Assembly (NCBI GenBank): GCA_003194525.1
Contig: NBIV01000195.1
Location: 102,102-166,101, forward strand
Reading direction: 5' to 3'
Length of the DNA: 64,000 bases
From: Gracilariopsis chorda
Taxonomy: Eukaryota; Rhodophyta; Florideophyceae; Gracilariales; Gracilariaceae
Part shown: positions 34,039 through 44,796 of the stretch, one piece after another
Layout of the letters: each line of letters opens with the position of its first letter
Numbering within the stretch: position 1 is the stretch's first letter
The notes under the pieces: generated by a model
What the model saw: the letters and a program-made list of their open reading frames with translations, nothing else
Databases searched by the model: none
Told to the model about the DNA's origin: nothing
Made by a program: the position numbers and the translations under genes

Positions 34039-34399
34039 TGTAGAAGATCATTGATCCAATAAATTTGGACACGTAGAATGTGTGACCAAGATGATGTGAC
34101 AGGAAATGTATTGTAGATTACCTTTATTGGAATACAACATAGTAGTTACAAACTAGTCTATAGAGCCGTAGATAGGAGACCCCACTTTAATAAAGAAGGT
34201 CTGTGAAAGACCGCTTGCTTTCGACGAAGCACGAAGTGTGAGGTAAGTTGCAACTTTCTAAGTCTACTTCGCTCACAAAGTCAGCCAGAACTCTGCGCCC
34301 AGCGACTTGCAATCCGTCCACCACACAGTCCTGACCGTAGTCCATATTCTAAATTATTAATATCATACAAAAGTAAGTACCTCTACTGCATGCGCTACA
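34039..34399 (+). repeat. 3' LTR of gypsy element
   Basis: 361 bp, about nine-tenths identical to 27048-27408. It ends GCTACA and is followed by GTTTG, against GCTTG before the left LTR. Confidence 0.9.
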
Positions 34400-35100
34400 G
34401 TTTGTCTCGTTTCAGGAGAATCATTTGAAGATGCTCCTTAGCTCTAAAGCCTCATGCCAACAATGATGCGGTGCTGTAACAAACGTGTGCCTCAAGCATT
34501 GTTAGCGTTTGTCAGCCTGGGCTACACCTACAGGATAGGGCCTGCAACGGCATGGGAATTGTCCTTATATCATTCATATGTCATAGCTCAGAATTTGGGA
34601 CGTACGCGTAGACACTCGGACTAAAGGGTTAGCCTTCTACTATTGAGAGTTATCGCTCTAGGCACTTGTTGCGAGTGAGCGATGATCGAAAGCCCACTGC
34701 TAATCCCACGAGGAACGTACTCTAAGCCAATGGGTAGCTCTGGAGTTCCAAGGAACAAACTGGAAATGTTCCCGAGCTGTCAGTCTGCAACCGTATTTCA
34801 ACTGATTTGGCAACATGCTCACCGCTCAGTGGAAACTGAGAGAATCTGTTTAGAGCCGGCCGGCAGCAAACAAAAAAAGGAACGCAACAGTAGAACGTAC
34901 TAACTCCTTCTCTGTTGCCGAGATAACGTATGAGGGCTGCCAAGCTTCTGGAAACCAATGTCTAAAGATCGCACGATCGGCAATCCACGACGTTGAAACC
35001 TCCAGAAAGCCTTGTGGTCACATTCGCCATCCACAACGGCATCGTGGCACGCTGCAAAGAGTCTAAGAGACCAGAACACGGCGCTTAATATCATTTCCAT
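34400..35100. other. no recognisable gene
   Basis: Upstream region of the gene at 35202. Short frames on both strands lack domains. I see nothing else to report. Confidence 0.4.
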
Positions 35101-35103
35101 CAG

Positions 35104-35111
35104 TATATAAG
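35104..35111 (+). promoter_or_regulatory. TATA box of gene at 35202
   Basis: TATATAAG about 90 bp upstream of the ATG, the same octamer found before the secreted-protein gene at 40310. Confidence 0.6.
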
Positions 35112-35201
35112 AACCCCACCGCCCTTCAAACTCGTCCTCCTTCTACAAGCCGCTTCTCCACTACCTCCGAACTCAGACAGGTTCTTCATCAAAACACTAC
35201 A

Positions 35202-35816
35202 ATGGATTTCCCACCTTTCACATTCACGTTCACCCAGAACGAGAAGAAAGAAGTCGAAGACGCCCTCGACGGTGTCATCAAAGCTTCCACGGAAGCCAAG
35301 CAATCCCATTCTCTACAAATAAACTCGAACAATAACACACACAATCGCACAGAGCAGAACGCCTCCGATTCCGCAGAGCTGAAAGCCGCTATCGACGCTG
35401 CTATCAAAGCTTCTATAAAATACGAGCAATCTCAAGCTCAGAAACTGAACACGGACAGTGACACAAACGTCCTCAACGAACAGGACGCCCCTGATTGTGC
35501 AGAGCTCAGAGCAGCTATCGATGCTCTGAAAGCCGGCAAATCGGGAGCTAATGAATTGGACACAAACAGCAACAGAGATGACCCCTCCGAACAGAACGAA
35601 TCCCAGTTCGTGGGAGAATCAGATGATTCTCTAGACGAGACTGAGCGAAACCAGCATGGAGCTCTTTCGAAGGGCGCTCAAAGTGCATTCCCCAGCGCTG
35701 AAAAGTCATTGTCGATTCGAAAGTGGATTGTGCGTGTAGGCCCAAAGACCAGGCTTAGAGTTTCTGTCCGTACCAAAGTGAAGGTTCAGCGTATTGGACA
35801 GAATCTGCAACCGTGA
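35202..35816 (+). CDS. hypothetical protein with three internal repeats
   Basis: 204 codons, ATG in a good context (ACAATGG) behind a TATA box. The protein opens MDFPPFTFTFTQNEKKEV. It then carries about three copies of a 40-residue unit of the pattern (S/C)AELKAAIDAxIKAS ... QxLNTDSDTNxxNEQ: helical, Ala/Glu/Asp/Asn-rich, mildly acidic. The last 45 residues turn basic (RKWIVRVGPKTRLRVSVRTK). No signal peptide or membrane segment is seen. I do not recognise the family. The repeats and intact frame argue for a real gene; no function is proposed. Confidence 0.7.
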   Translation: MDFPPFTFTFTQNEKKEVEDALDGVIKASTEAKQSHSLQINSNNNTHNRTEQNASDSAELKAAIDAAIKASIKYEQSQAQKLNTDSDTNVLNEQDAPDCAELRAAIDALKAGKSGANELDTNSNRDDPSEQNESQFVGESDDSLDETERNQHGALSKGAQSAFPSAEKSLSIRKWIVRVGPKTRLRVSVRTKVKVQRIGQNLQP

Positions 35817-36353
35817 GAAGAAAGGCTGATTCTCCTGTTTTGGGCCAATTGTAGGTGCCGGCTAATGTTCACTTGTGCACGATATTGACGATATCATTCC
35901 TACGGAACCACTGAGCAAATCCGGTGCCCTTATGCTGGTTTTCTGTTAGAAAACATGGATCTGTTACACGAGGTTAGACTATGAGGTAGATAAAAGAGTT
36001 AACCCTTTTCTTGAGGACGACGAAGGTAGATATCTGGTTTGAAGTCGACATGAATGTCAGAGACTCGTGCTTACAGCAGGAATGCACAGGAAACATTGTC
36101 TTTAATCTGTACCCCTCTAGAGAAAATTCAAAAAATAAAACCAATCCGGAATGGATTCCATTCCCGATTGGTTCAATTCAATGGAACCCCAGACCTCTGT
36201 AACGGCTGCGTTTAGTAATTAACGAAGGGTAGACCCGTAAGTAGAGTTATCGAACAATGCCTGATGTCTCCCCGACTCGAGATGCGGTAGAACGCTATCG
36301 AAGCTACTGTATGGAGATTTGCCAGAAATGACCCCTGAGGAACCGCAATGCCG
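35817..36353. other. no recognisable gene
   Basis: Between the repeat-protein gene and a MITE. No supported coding region. Confidence 0.35.
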
Positions 36354-36537
36354 GCCCATAACGGTGTATGACTCACTATTTTGCTACATGAAGTAGTCAC
36401 CAGTCAACACTTCTCCCAAGGTGCTAGTCAAAAGCCTTCAATAGTAATCAAAACATAGGGCGGTTACTACTTTCTTTTTGTCATAGTCAGTCATAGTCCC
36501 CATTATGGAAATATAGTCAGTCAGAAATGCCTCCCTG
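36354..36537 (-). mobile_element. hAT-type MITE, degraded copy
   Basis: Aligns with the reverse complement of the intact MITE at 41713-41896 over the whole 184 bp (shared words CTCACTATTTTG, ACATGAAGTAGTCA, CCCCATTATGG, ATAGTCAGTCA). The terminal repeats are eroded and I find no clear 8-bp duplication. Confidence 0.7.
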
Positions 36538-38190
36538 GGCATTTCTGAGAGTGCAGAGGAGTTCCCGAAGATAGCAACTACATCACAACTTTAAGGAACT
36601 ATGATATTGTACCCTTGTGAAGGATCGTCGTTATCAAGTACACTACTCTGTCACTGTGGGACTCCACGTCTTTTGCGCTTGGGCGGACTTTCTTATGCGT
36701 TTCTTTAGCCCTCTGCCCGTCATATCAAAAGTTTAACAAGGCTCGGGAGGTCCGGCACTACATGGAAAGCTGCAGGAAACTATGCTCACCTGCAGCTATG
36801 CAGCAATTCACTGTTTGCAGTTAGCAGCGTACTGCATACACTGTCGGGAGCAACAGACAGTGTAGAGGTTTCTGGTTTTACACCAGCGCGGCCGGGCTGT
36901 ATATACAAACGCCGGCGTGGTCTGAGTCCTGTTGGACTGGAGAGCCCACAAGGATCAGAAGCTCCACCATGATCTTCCTTTATTGCTTTGCTTTGCCACT
37001 GTTTTCTCTCTTTGGCCCTTTTCTTATTCCTCTTCTTTCCTCTGGCGTCCCTGCCAGTGGAATCTAGCAAAGTGAATCAGAAACTATCACAGGTTGCCAT
37101 TCAAAGTACTGCCATCAGTTCTGAAGGGCCCCATTCCTGGTGCGGTGGTTCATGGTACAACGCGGACTTAGCACTCCGCTTTGAGAAATAACAACTGGAA
37201 CCGCGGCACAAACCCTCCACGTAGCTGACTAGGCATCTGGGAACTATGATTTTTCTCAAGGGTATTGGATGCTCATATAGCCTTCATGCATGTCTTGGAC
37301 GATTCTTTAGTTCGTTGCTTTTGCTCCAGACGGCTGATCAAACCTCGCTCAAACGTTGCGAAATTATCATTTTACCGTGCTTACGTCCTATGCCCTAAGT
37401 CCGGAATTCCCTATTGAATTCTCCGCCACATGGTAACCTGCTCCTTTTTCTTCATCCTCCACTCTGGCGTCTGCCCTTTCAACGTATCATCAAGATTCAC
37501 TACGGGTTGATTGTAGAACATGTGGAACTGCAATTCTTATACATTTATCTCTTTCACATTAACATTCGTAGTTCGTTGTCACGCTCCCTATGGACAACGC
37601 ATTACAGACGTTTTCATTTGGCTTTAGTGTTTCAAGGTACGAAGAAATATACTTTTCTAATAATAGAGTGAAAATGTAAAAAGATGCATGTGGTCGTATA
37701 GACAACCAGCACAAGAGCGCCGAATGTGCTCAATTGTTTTATACATTGAGTGCACGACAGAGTTTTGCCAACAAGACCGTTCATCACTGCAGGATGGTGC
37801 CAAGATGAGAGTGCAGGTCCCATTATTTGTCTTTCTGGTTCTTTTTTGCGATCAACCGGTGGCCCCTATGTTCAAAACACTCTCATCATCTCCATCGCCA
37901 TAGACCCATCTCCTTATACCTGAATAAGTGCCCAGAGACGACAAATCAGAACAGTTTAAAAAGAGATGCGAACAGTTTCTACGTTATATTGTATTATAAC
38001 CATGAACCACCACGGCATTGGATGAGTTTTCGCAGGACAGACAACAAACGGGAGGATATAAGTTTGGTTTTGATTCCAGTTTCTAAATGAGTCACTCTGT
38101 TAACTCAAATAGAGAAATTGTCACTGATGATGGCGTTAGACTAGTACTTTTTCATAGATTATTCTCAAATAGAGATACCTGTAACCCAAA
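36538..38190. other. no convincing gene
   Basis: A short frame at 36969-37064 (MIFLYCFALPLFSLFGPF) and an overlapping frame to 37191 look like a secretory leader followed by a few tens of residues. They are in different frames, so at most a broken small secreted-protein gene. The rest shows nothing. Confidence 0.35.
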
Positions 38191-38198
38191 CAAACCAC

Positions 38199-38206
38199 TA
38201 TATATA
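38199..38206 (+). promoter_or_regulatory. possible TATA box of zinc-finger gene
   Basis: TATATATA about 130 bp upstream of the ATG at 38334. Confidence 0.4.
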
Positions 38207-38333
38207 TTACAAAAGAATAAACAAAAGGGTTTGAAAAGGTGGACCACATTCTCAGATACATGGCCCTGTCAAACTTACAAGAAAAACTGTCAACGAGGCA
38301 TTAAGAAAACGAGTAAGTACACAAGTGCCTCAA

Positions 38334-38804
38334 ATGTCCAATTCCAGCCGAAGCCAACGGACCGCAAGTAATCAACAAGCATGGTCATCGCACGACGATC
38401 TTACGTGCCCCATATGTCTTTCAGCATACTCTGAAAGGCGTCATCGAAACAACCATTTCCAATCGAGTCATAAAAACGGATCACACCAGTGCTTTCTTTG
38501 TTCATCACATTACTCAAGCACCCTTAAACTGAAACGTCACACCCTGTACGATCACTTAGTGCAGAAGAAGAGCTGTTCAGAAAGCTTTAACAAGCGAGAG
38601 AATGCGCCACAGAGTTATAAATGCATGGTGAACGGATGTAGGAAGTACAATGTCCATCTTATGGACCTCGTAAATCATCAACTTCAGCACCACAGTGATG
38701 AGCTTGATAACAAGGCGCTTGAGCTCCTGTTCAGATGCCATAAGTGTAAGACCAACTTTCCCGATGATACTAGCTTCAACGATCACCCTTGCCGGCGGAA
38801 ATGA
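38334..38804 (+). CDS. C2H2 zinc-finger protein
   Basis: The first ATG in frame is at 38334 (MSNSSRSQRT); translation from 38325 would need a GTG. About 156 residues with four fingers: CPIC...H-FQSS-H; CFLC...H-TLYD-H; CMVNGC...H-QLQH-H (CX4C type); and CHKC...H, incomplete at the C-terminus where the final ligand is C (DHPC). The length of spacers and linkers is irregular and no TGEKP linkers are present. It probably binds DNA or RNA. The frame is intact, so it is likely a live host gene, though a link to zinc-finger ORFs of the nearby retroelements is possible. No intron is needed. Confidence 0.7.
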   Translation: MSNSSRSQRTASNQQAWSSHDDLTCPICLSAYSERRHRNNHFQSSHKNGSHQCFLCSSHYSSTLKLKRHTLYDHLVQKKSCSESFNKRENAPQSYKCMVNGCRKYNVHLMDLVNHQLQHHSDELDNKALELLFRCHKCKTNFPDDTSFNDHPCRRK

Positions 38805-39913
38805 TATATGGAATTCGTTTACTGTTGCCATGCTATGGATACAAAGCTCCGACGCAGAGAGGGTATCGATAGAACTACAGAGGATTATATACGTCCTTGA
38901 TTCATTAGATCTCGCTTAATAAACAAGTAGGCTCCCTAAAGCTTTCACAACACTTCGAAATCCAAATCCTATTGTCTGGATCTTGAGGTGCGAGGGAATT
39001 TACGAATTCAAGCTATCAGTTTGTCACCGTGCTCTTACATACAACCTTTGAGCTTTTTTTCTATCTCAAACACCGACCACCTCAAACCCTTACACTCAGA
39101 CCGACCAAACGAAAATGGAAAAAAGCTTCTGCCTGCGGTAAGCGGAGAATATTCTCTCGCTCCTGAAGTATGGCCACGAGAGAGACTGGCAATGAGATGC
39201 GTCCTATGGCTGATCACGGCCTAGATTTCTTCTGCGCCAGCCCGCGGAGTCACGTCAGTCTTGCACCATGTCATAGTATACAACACATCCACGTTGTACA
39301 CCATTGGCCCTATCCAAACCAGACCCTCGTGGATTGGCAGGTAACATCGGATTCGCAAGCATTAGACTCTAGCATTTGCAAACCAAGACTTCCGAATGGT
39401 ACCAACGATACAGCTTTGAGAGATGTACAAACATTCTTGTCATCGTGTCGTAAATCTCAGAGAACAATGGGGATCAGAAGGGCTTCTCTATTCGTTGTGG
39501 TAGTTCACACGCTCTAGGACATATTCTAACAAAAGCCCAGCTTCGCTTCCCGTAGCAGACTTTTTCCGTAAACGAAATACTCAGTGCACTAGACAGTGTC
39601 TGAAAACGCCGCAATGCATGCCTTCTACGCCACACTATTCTGCGCACCTATCACCAGCGTGTAAAGGGTTACCTTGGCCTTGTCCTATGATACGGACGTT
39701 GGACGTAATTCATATCAAGATGCACCTTATTCTCCTCAAACTTTAAAAGATGGCGACGTTTTAGTACCGCAAGAAAGAAGTTGGCAAAATAGCAACAAAA
39801 GGGTAAAAAAGTTTACTTGTTCATAGATGTCCTGGTCTTGATGTAGTTATGCTCTCTTCACCAGTCAGACAGATGTAATCCTTGAAGGAAACAGTGCTTC
39901 AACAACAGTAGAC
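38805..39913. other. no recognisable gene
   Basis: Open frames here are short and lack domains. The stretch lies between the convergent zinc-finger and secreted-protein genes. Confidence 0.35.
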
Positions 39914-40310
39914 CTAGAGCTGCGGTGGGTTCTGATTACCAGAAGTCTCCTGGGATCCACTCAACGCCCAAGCTTCAAATCCTTCTTTGCAGCATCCTTC
40001 AATGCGGTTTCGGCCGCCTTGGAACCTCCTCAGGCACACCTGCTGGCCACCTGCGCAGTTGCGACTCACTGCGCACATACCAATTCCGCTGTGCTGCGGG
40101 TTGAAAAAGCCAAGGTCCGCATTGCACACAACCTTTCCAGGAGTACACTCGCTTTGGCTGGGAGGCTCAATCTGGAACGAAACACCTGTCTCAGTGGTTT
40201 GACGGTATATGACTGGGCCCTGCTCACACACGAGCAATCCATACGAAACACGGGCAAGGGCAGAGCGGGAAAGAACAGCGAGTACGGCGAAAGGCACCAG
40301 AAGCTTCATG
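39914..40310 (-). CDS. small secreted cysteine-rich protein
   Basis: The start is placed at 40310 because the TATA box (40422-40429) lies downstream of the first in-frame ATG at 40438, so the longer reading cannot be fully transcribed from it. The protein of 131 residues opens MKLLVPFAVLAVLSRSALA, a clear signal peptide. The mature part of about 112 residues has eight cysteines, including an adjacent pair (GCCKEG), enough for four disulphides. The spacing does not match any family I can name. It is expected to be exported and could act outside the cell, in the wall or as a defence factor; none of this is shown by sequence. Confidence 0.75.
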
Positions 40311-40421
40311 TTTGGTGGGCGGTTGAAGTACCTGAACTTATGAAAACAAGTTAGATGTGGAAGTGAATGTCGGACTGGGAAGTGGAGAACGAAATCCGTT
40401 GGGAAACTCAGAACCACACTA

Positions 40422-40429
40422 CTTATATA
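40422..40429 (-). promoter_or_regulatory. TATA box of secreted-protein gene
   Basis: Minus strand TATATAAG about 110 bp upstream of the ATG at 40310. Confidence 0.65.
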
Positions 40430-40438
40430 GACCTTCAT

Positions 40439-41704
40439 GAACGATATGGACTAGGTCTACAGTTCGAGATGTCTCTTGTTCCTTGTGTGCTGGCATGGTC
40501 CTCCCTGCACAACTGCCATTCTTTCCACATCACCTAGCAGCTCTTCAATGTAAGAATACGAGGCCACACAAACAGTTGAAAATGGATCTTCTTTCTGCTT
40601 GGCTTTCGTCAAAATGAGCGTTATTGTAGTGTGATCACCCCGTTCAGAATTTGCGAGATCGGGTTCAGCAATTCAACAGCAATGCACATGGTTCGAAGTA
40701 TAATTCATTCTACACTTGGCATTATTAGCGTACAACGCATCACCGTTGCCAGAGAATGCACACCCCGACCGTAGGGAAAGCTGAAGGCAACCACGCTTCT
40801 CAAACAGCTGCCAGCTCGGCAAATAAACCCCAAGTGTGATATATCCAGTTTTTAGACAGGTAACCATTATCTCGTTACGGGCTGTCATGTGCCATTCTTT
40901 TTGTGGTGTGAAAGGTCCTCTGCGGAACAAAAAAGTATGTAAAAGAGAAGGGTTGCCATTGATCTAACTTTTCATGTGCCCGAGACGCCATGTTCGGATG
41001 CCGTGAGAAACAGCACATTACAAACGACTCATCGTGCATCGTGTATGTAATAGATCAGAAAACGTTTCAGCCATTGCTGTATTCTTTCCACTCCACGATC
41101 TCTTTTGATAGATAATTGCACTGAAAGGCATTGTTGATAGTGAATTGTATTGCTGCAAAAGCCTAAACCTTTTTATCATACTATCAACTTCATGTTATAG
41201 AACGTGCTTACTTATTCTGACAGACAAGGATGGGATATTGGGAAAGTAGGTAGAATGCAAGATAAATCAATATCTGGTCGATGTCGATCGGAATTTGACA
41301 TTCTTGAAATAAGAGGTTCTTCACTTTCTAACTCCTTTTTAGTTTTGTTGTAGGAAACGGTTGGCATTTTTGGAAGCAGCATGATTGTGATTAAGAGCTG
41401 AGAATTATGTATTGAGGATGCTGGTGTCAGAATCATCGACGGAAACGTTTGATGACGACAATGCCTTAACTCTTCGTCCATGGTTTCCTTCTATCTTTCC
41501 TGTATACCGCTTGATTGCTTGATTCCACATTTGTAATGGGAAACGCGGTCAGTTTATATGCTTTTGCATCTCTCGCTGATATTATCTATGATGCCACTAC
41601 TACTGCGCTGTGTCGAACAAGTACATTTTGTCTAGTTTGACCATATACGGTTAAGACTGAACTAGACAGCTTTCGTTCGCCCAGGTTCTTTCGTCAAGGA
41701 AACA
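40439..41704. other. no recognisable gene
   Basis: No coding region, LTR or repeat that I can support. Confidence 0.35.
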
Positions 41705-41712
41705 GATTGGAG

Positions 41713-41896
41713 CAGGGGCGTATTTGTGACTGACTATTTTGCCATAATGGGGAATGTGATTGACTACCTCGGCAAAAGAAGTAGGCATCATCCTATTTTT
41801 TGATTATTATTGAAGGTTTTTGGGTACCAATTTTGGAAAAGTATTGACTAATGACTACTTCATGTGGCAAAATAGTTAGTCACAAATACGCCCCTG
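41713..41896. mobile_element. hAT-type MITE, 184 bp
   Basis: Inverted terminal repeats of about 32 bp begin CAGGGGCGTATTTGTGACT and extend to ACTATTTTGCCA. A perfect 8-bp duplication GATTGGAG flanks it (41705-41712 and 41897-41904). Both the CAGGG terminus and the 8-bp duplication are hallmarks of the hAT superfamily. It has no coding capacity. A second, decayed copy is at 36354-36537. Confidence 0.9.
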
Positions 41897-41904
41897 GATT
41901 GGAG

Positions 41905-43190
41905 GCTCAAGAAAAACACAGCAATGCAGCGGGATGCCTGAAATATGAGAGCAGTGGCCAATGCTTGAATAGCTGCGACAAGAACGCGGGAAAGTACAAA
42001 ACGAAAGAAGTCGGTGTCGATTTGGATCTTAAACATTTTCTGAAGCTGGGAAGCGCAGTGCAAGTTCTTTAACACCTGACGAAAACGTAGACAAAGAATG
42101 ATATTGGCAGGCAAATTGTCATACGATGCAAACTTCTCTCATTTAGAGGGGACCATTGTTTGACACCCGTCAAAACGCACTTCGTACGTCCGATGCCAAC
42201 AAACGTTAAGAGCAGTATCGTGAAGAGCATGCAGTCAGTTCTACAGATATAGGGATATCACTTTACGACTACTAAGGCATGTGAGTGGAAAGGCGCTAAA
42301 GGTTTGAAGGCCAAACTTTGACTCTATACCTTATATCCCTGAGAAGTTCTCCGAATATCCTATGTCGATGCTCGGTGGTTCAAGGGCTATCGCGGTAGCC
42401 CGCCATTAGTTTACTTTGCTGCTCAAATTGTTATAAGGTATGTAATCTTAGCCCTGGTTCCCCTTTATCCTTGATTACCCTTCCTGGTTGTTGATACAAT
42501 TAAGCTACATTATCTAATAAGCGCTGCAATATTACTGGCAAAGAGGTTTGTGCACTTTGCAGCACCAATGACATGTGTGCAAAACGCCACACAACAGTTT
42601 ACAATTGGCCACCCAGTTGGCCACATTCATCTGCTTTTTTATATCATTTTTCGTTTTTTTTGGTAGGTTTTGATCGTTTAAAGTTTTTGCATACTTTCGC
42701 ACTCTCTCACACGTGGGATACAAACTGTAAGAGCTACGTGTGTAATTTAGAGGGTGACAGTTACGAAGCACCACTCGCCGGACAGTCATCACAAGGCGTC
42801 TGTCGCGGATAAAGGGTACCCTTTCATAGGATGGTACGTGTACAGGTACTTTCGTATGTCTCTTGTAAGAAGCACGGATGAAACTGATCCAACTACGAAG
42901 GCTATCACTTAAGCGTGTCATAGTGGTGCAGTAGTTGGCTGGCGATGATTGGCGGCCTCGTTCCGAACTGAGGTATCGTCGCAACGCGCTATTGGACGAC
43001 ACTGACAAGCTGGTGTCCAGCCTCCCCAACGACCAATAGCAGTAATTTGGGAAAGAGTCATACGTCACCATCATGTTACGCAGTTGTATGACCTCATGCT
43101 TCCCTGATCCTGTCCAACCTTCCATAAGAGACGTCTCTCCCCCAGTCTCAACGCGACATCCAACCGTTCTTCTTCAATCAGCAATACGTA
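41905..43190. other. no convincing gene
   Basis: A 197-codon minus-strand frame (42532-43125) is open but has no domain, and its composition (Arg, Ser, Thr, Cys mixture) looks non-coding. It overlaps the promoter side of the next gene. Nothing else is supported. Confidence 0.35.
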
Positions 43191-44312
43191 ATGTCTTCCG
43201 CCTGTCTCTTCCGAATCATATTTGTCACCGCCGTCATTGTATTTCATGTCGATGCGACACAGCAAGTATGCCAGCCCGCTGAGGACTGCATCGCTCTACT
43301 CGCAGACGGAAAGCCATGTCCTCTCTTCCCCAACCCAAGTCGACCAAGTCCTCTTGATCCGCAAGGTTTCAATCTCACTTTGATTCGACCGGACGTGTTC
43401 TCATATTCGGATGGCATATACTTCTCATTCATCATCTACCGGAATGGCAAATTGGCTGTCATCGATTTCCCAGACTTTTTCAGTTCCATCGCCCCAGATG
43501 GCAGCTACCGTCTCCTCACTGCAATTCAGTCTGTTCTAGGACAGTCTACCCCGCGAAAAATTTACATGATCTACTCCCATTTCCACGTCGATCACGTCGG
43601 ACGAGCAGCAAGTGTGAGAGATTTCTTCAAGCAGTCTTACAAAGGTGCCACCGTTCGTATAGTGGGAACGCGAGAAACAAAGAACTTCTTGCTGCGTAAT
43701 AGGGATGATATTCCCTTGCCGCAAATCTTCGCCAGTCGACGCAAGCCATTCATAATTTCGTTTTCTCCGACTTTGTGTCTGAAGCTTCTGGTCATTGGAG
43801 GCCATGTGAAGAGTGATTTACTGGGGTATGTTCCTCCCTCTTCAGATGGCGTGGGAATTGTCAATTTGGTTGATATCATTAATCCAAAGGAAGCACCCTT
43901 GCCCCAGTTCACTATCGCAATGAACTTCGAAAAATTCATCGTTGCGCAACAACAGCTGCTCAAGCTCGATTTTGACGTCATTAATCCAGGACATGGGTTC
44001 ATTGGTTCGCGAAAAGACGTGGAGAATAATCTCAACTACGTGAAGTTTGTGCTTCAAGCTTCCAGAGAGGCTGCTCAGGAAGCTGATCCATCTGTGCAGG
44101 TCAATACTATTCAGAAGTTTTTCAATCCGAGTGCGTTTGAGTTCTTTAACAATCCATGGGCCTTTGGAGCAATTCTAGATGCACAGGCTGATATTTGTTT
44201 TAAGAAAGTAATCAGAAGGTGGGGTTGCATTTTGATCGGCGTGGATGTCGTTGCCAGAGAACATTGCTTCATTGTTTCTTTATATGACTTTTCTTCAACC
44301 TTCAGGATTTAA
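43191..44312 (+). CDS. secreted metallo-beta-lactamase-fold hydrolase
   Basis: 373 residues, ATG at 43191. The first 23 residues (MSSACLFRIIFVTAVIVFHV) form a signal peptide. The metal-binding core is H130-F-H-V-D-H135, the HxHxDH motif; a later GGH (near 203), a D in NLVDIINP and NPGHGFIG (near 263-270) fit the remaining ligands. Family members hydrolyse a wide range of esters, lactones, thioesters or phosphodiesters with two zinc or iron ions, so the substrate is not predictable. The protein would act outside the cell or in the secretory path. The frame is intact. The C-terminal part (QADICFKKVIRRWG) is extra to the minimal fold. Confidence 0.75.
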   Translation: MSSACLFRIIFVTAVIVFHVDATQQVCQPAEDCIALLADGKPCPLFPNPSRPSPLDPQGFNLTLIRPDVFSYSDGIYFSFIIYRNGKLAVIDFPDFFSSIAPDGSYRLLTAIQSVLGQSTPRKIYMIYSHFHVDHVGRAASVRDFFKQSYKGATVRIVGTRETKNFLLRNRDDIPLPQIFASRRKPFIISFSPTLCLKLLVIGGHVKSDLLGYVPPSSDGVGIVNLVDIINPKEAPLPQFTIAMNFEKFIVAQQQLLKLDFDVINPGHGFIGSRKDVENNLNYVKFVLQASREAAQEADPSVQVNTIQKFFNPSAFEFFNNPWAFGAILDAQADICFKKVIRRWGCILIGVDVVAREHCFIVSLYDFSSTFRI

Positions 44313-44700
44313 TATCCAGATCACTAGTAGGTTGATATCCAATTATCTCTAGCATAGGACTATAAATAAAAGTGAAGAATCCTTTTGGATTTACTGTTAT
44401 CTTACGTACCTTTTGCTTGTTCTGATTCTTAGCTCTTGGTTTTGAACGGCTTTGTCAAACGGGGAATATGACAGCTATATGTGTTACTCTATGTGAAATG
44501 CCAATAGACAAAATTCTCGCCAGCGGACGTCAAACATATACCAAACAGATTTCAGTGCATTATTAGTTTATCAACATCAATTCCAGACGAACGGTATGAG
44601 TCTGCAAACAGATGCTCACCGCAATCGGATACATGTTTACTTTTTCGGATCTAAGAGCTTTTGGAGGTTCCGCTTGGAATATTCAGATTTCCAGTGTGCT

Positions 44701-44707
44701 TATAAGG
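44701..44707 (+). promoter_or_regulatory. possible TATA box of gene at 44797
   Basis: TATAAGG about 95 bp before the ATG. Confidence 0.4.
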
Positions 44708-44796
44708 CGTTGCTACCTTGTATGACCTTATGTATCGTAAAGCAATCAGTTTCCATCTCCAATACTCAAGAACTCTAAAAGCTATTTACTCCAACA

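Larger units (their letters stand above)
27048..34399 (+). mobile_element. Ty3/gypsy LTR retrotransposon, AT-rich
   Basis: Bounded by 361-bp LTRs (27048-27408 and 34039-34399) with flanking 5-mers GCTTG and GTTTG. On the plus strand it holds a 5' C2H2 ORF, gag, protease, reverse transcriptase, RNase H, integrase with a weak chromodomain-like tail, and a further ORF before the 3' LTR. A solo LTR of another family interrupts the integrase at 31817-32649. It is clearly more AT-rich than its surroundings and its proteins carry many stops. Confidence 0.9.

Noticed and set aside
36786..37191. Possible small secreted protein (plus) and basic protein (minus)
   Set aside because: The leader-like segment and the following residues are in different frames; no homology; not enough to call a gene.
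42532..43125. 197-codon minus-strand frame upstream of the metallo-beta-lactamase-fold gene
   Set aside because: No domain, odd mixed composition, overlaps the promoter side of the next gene; looks like chance.
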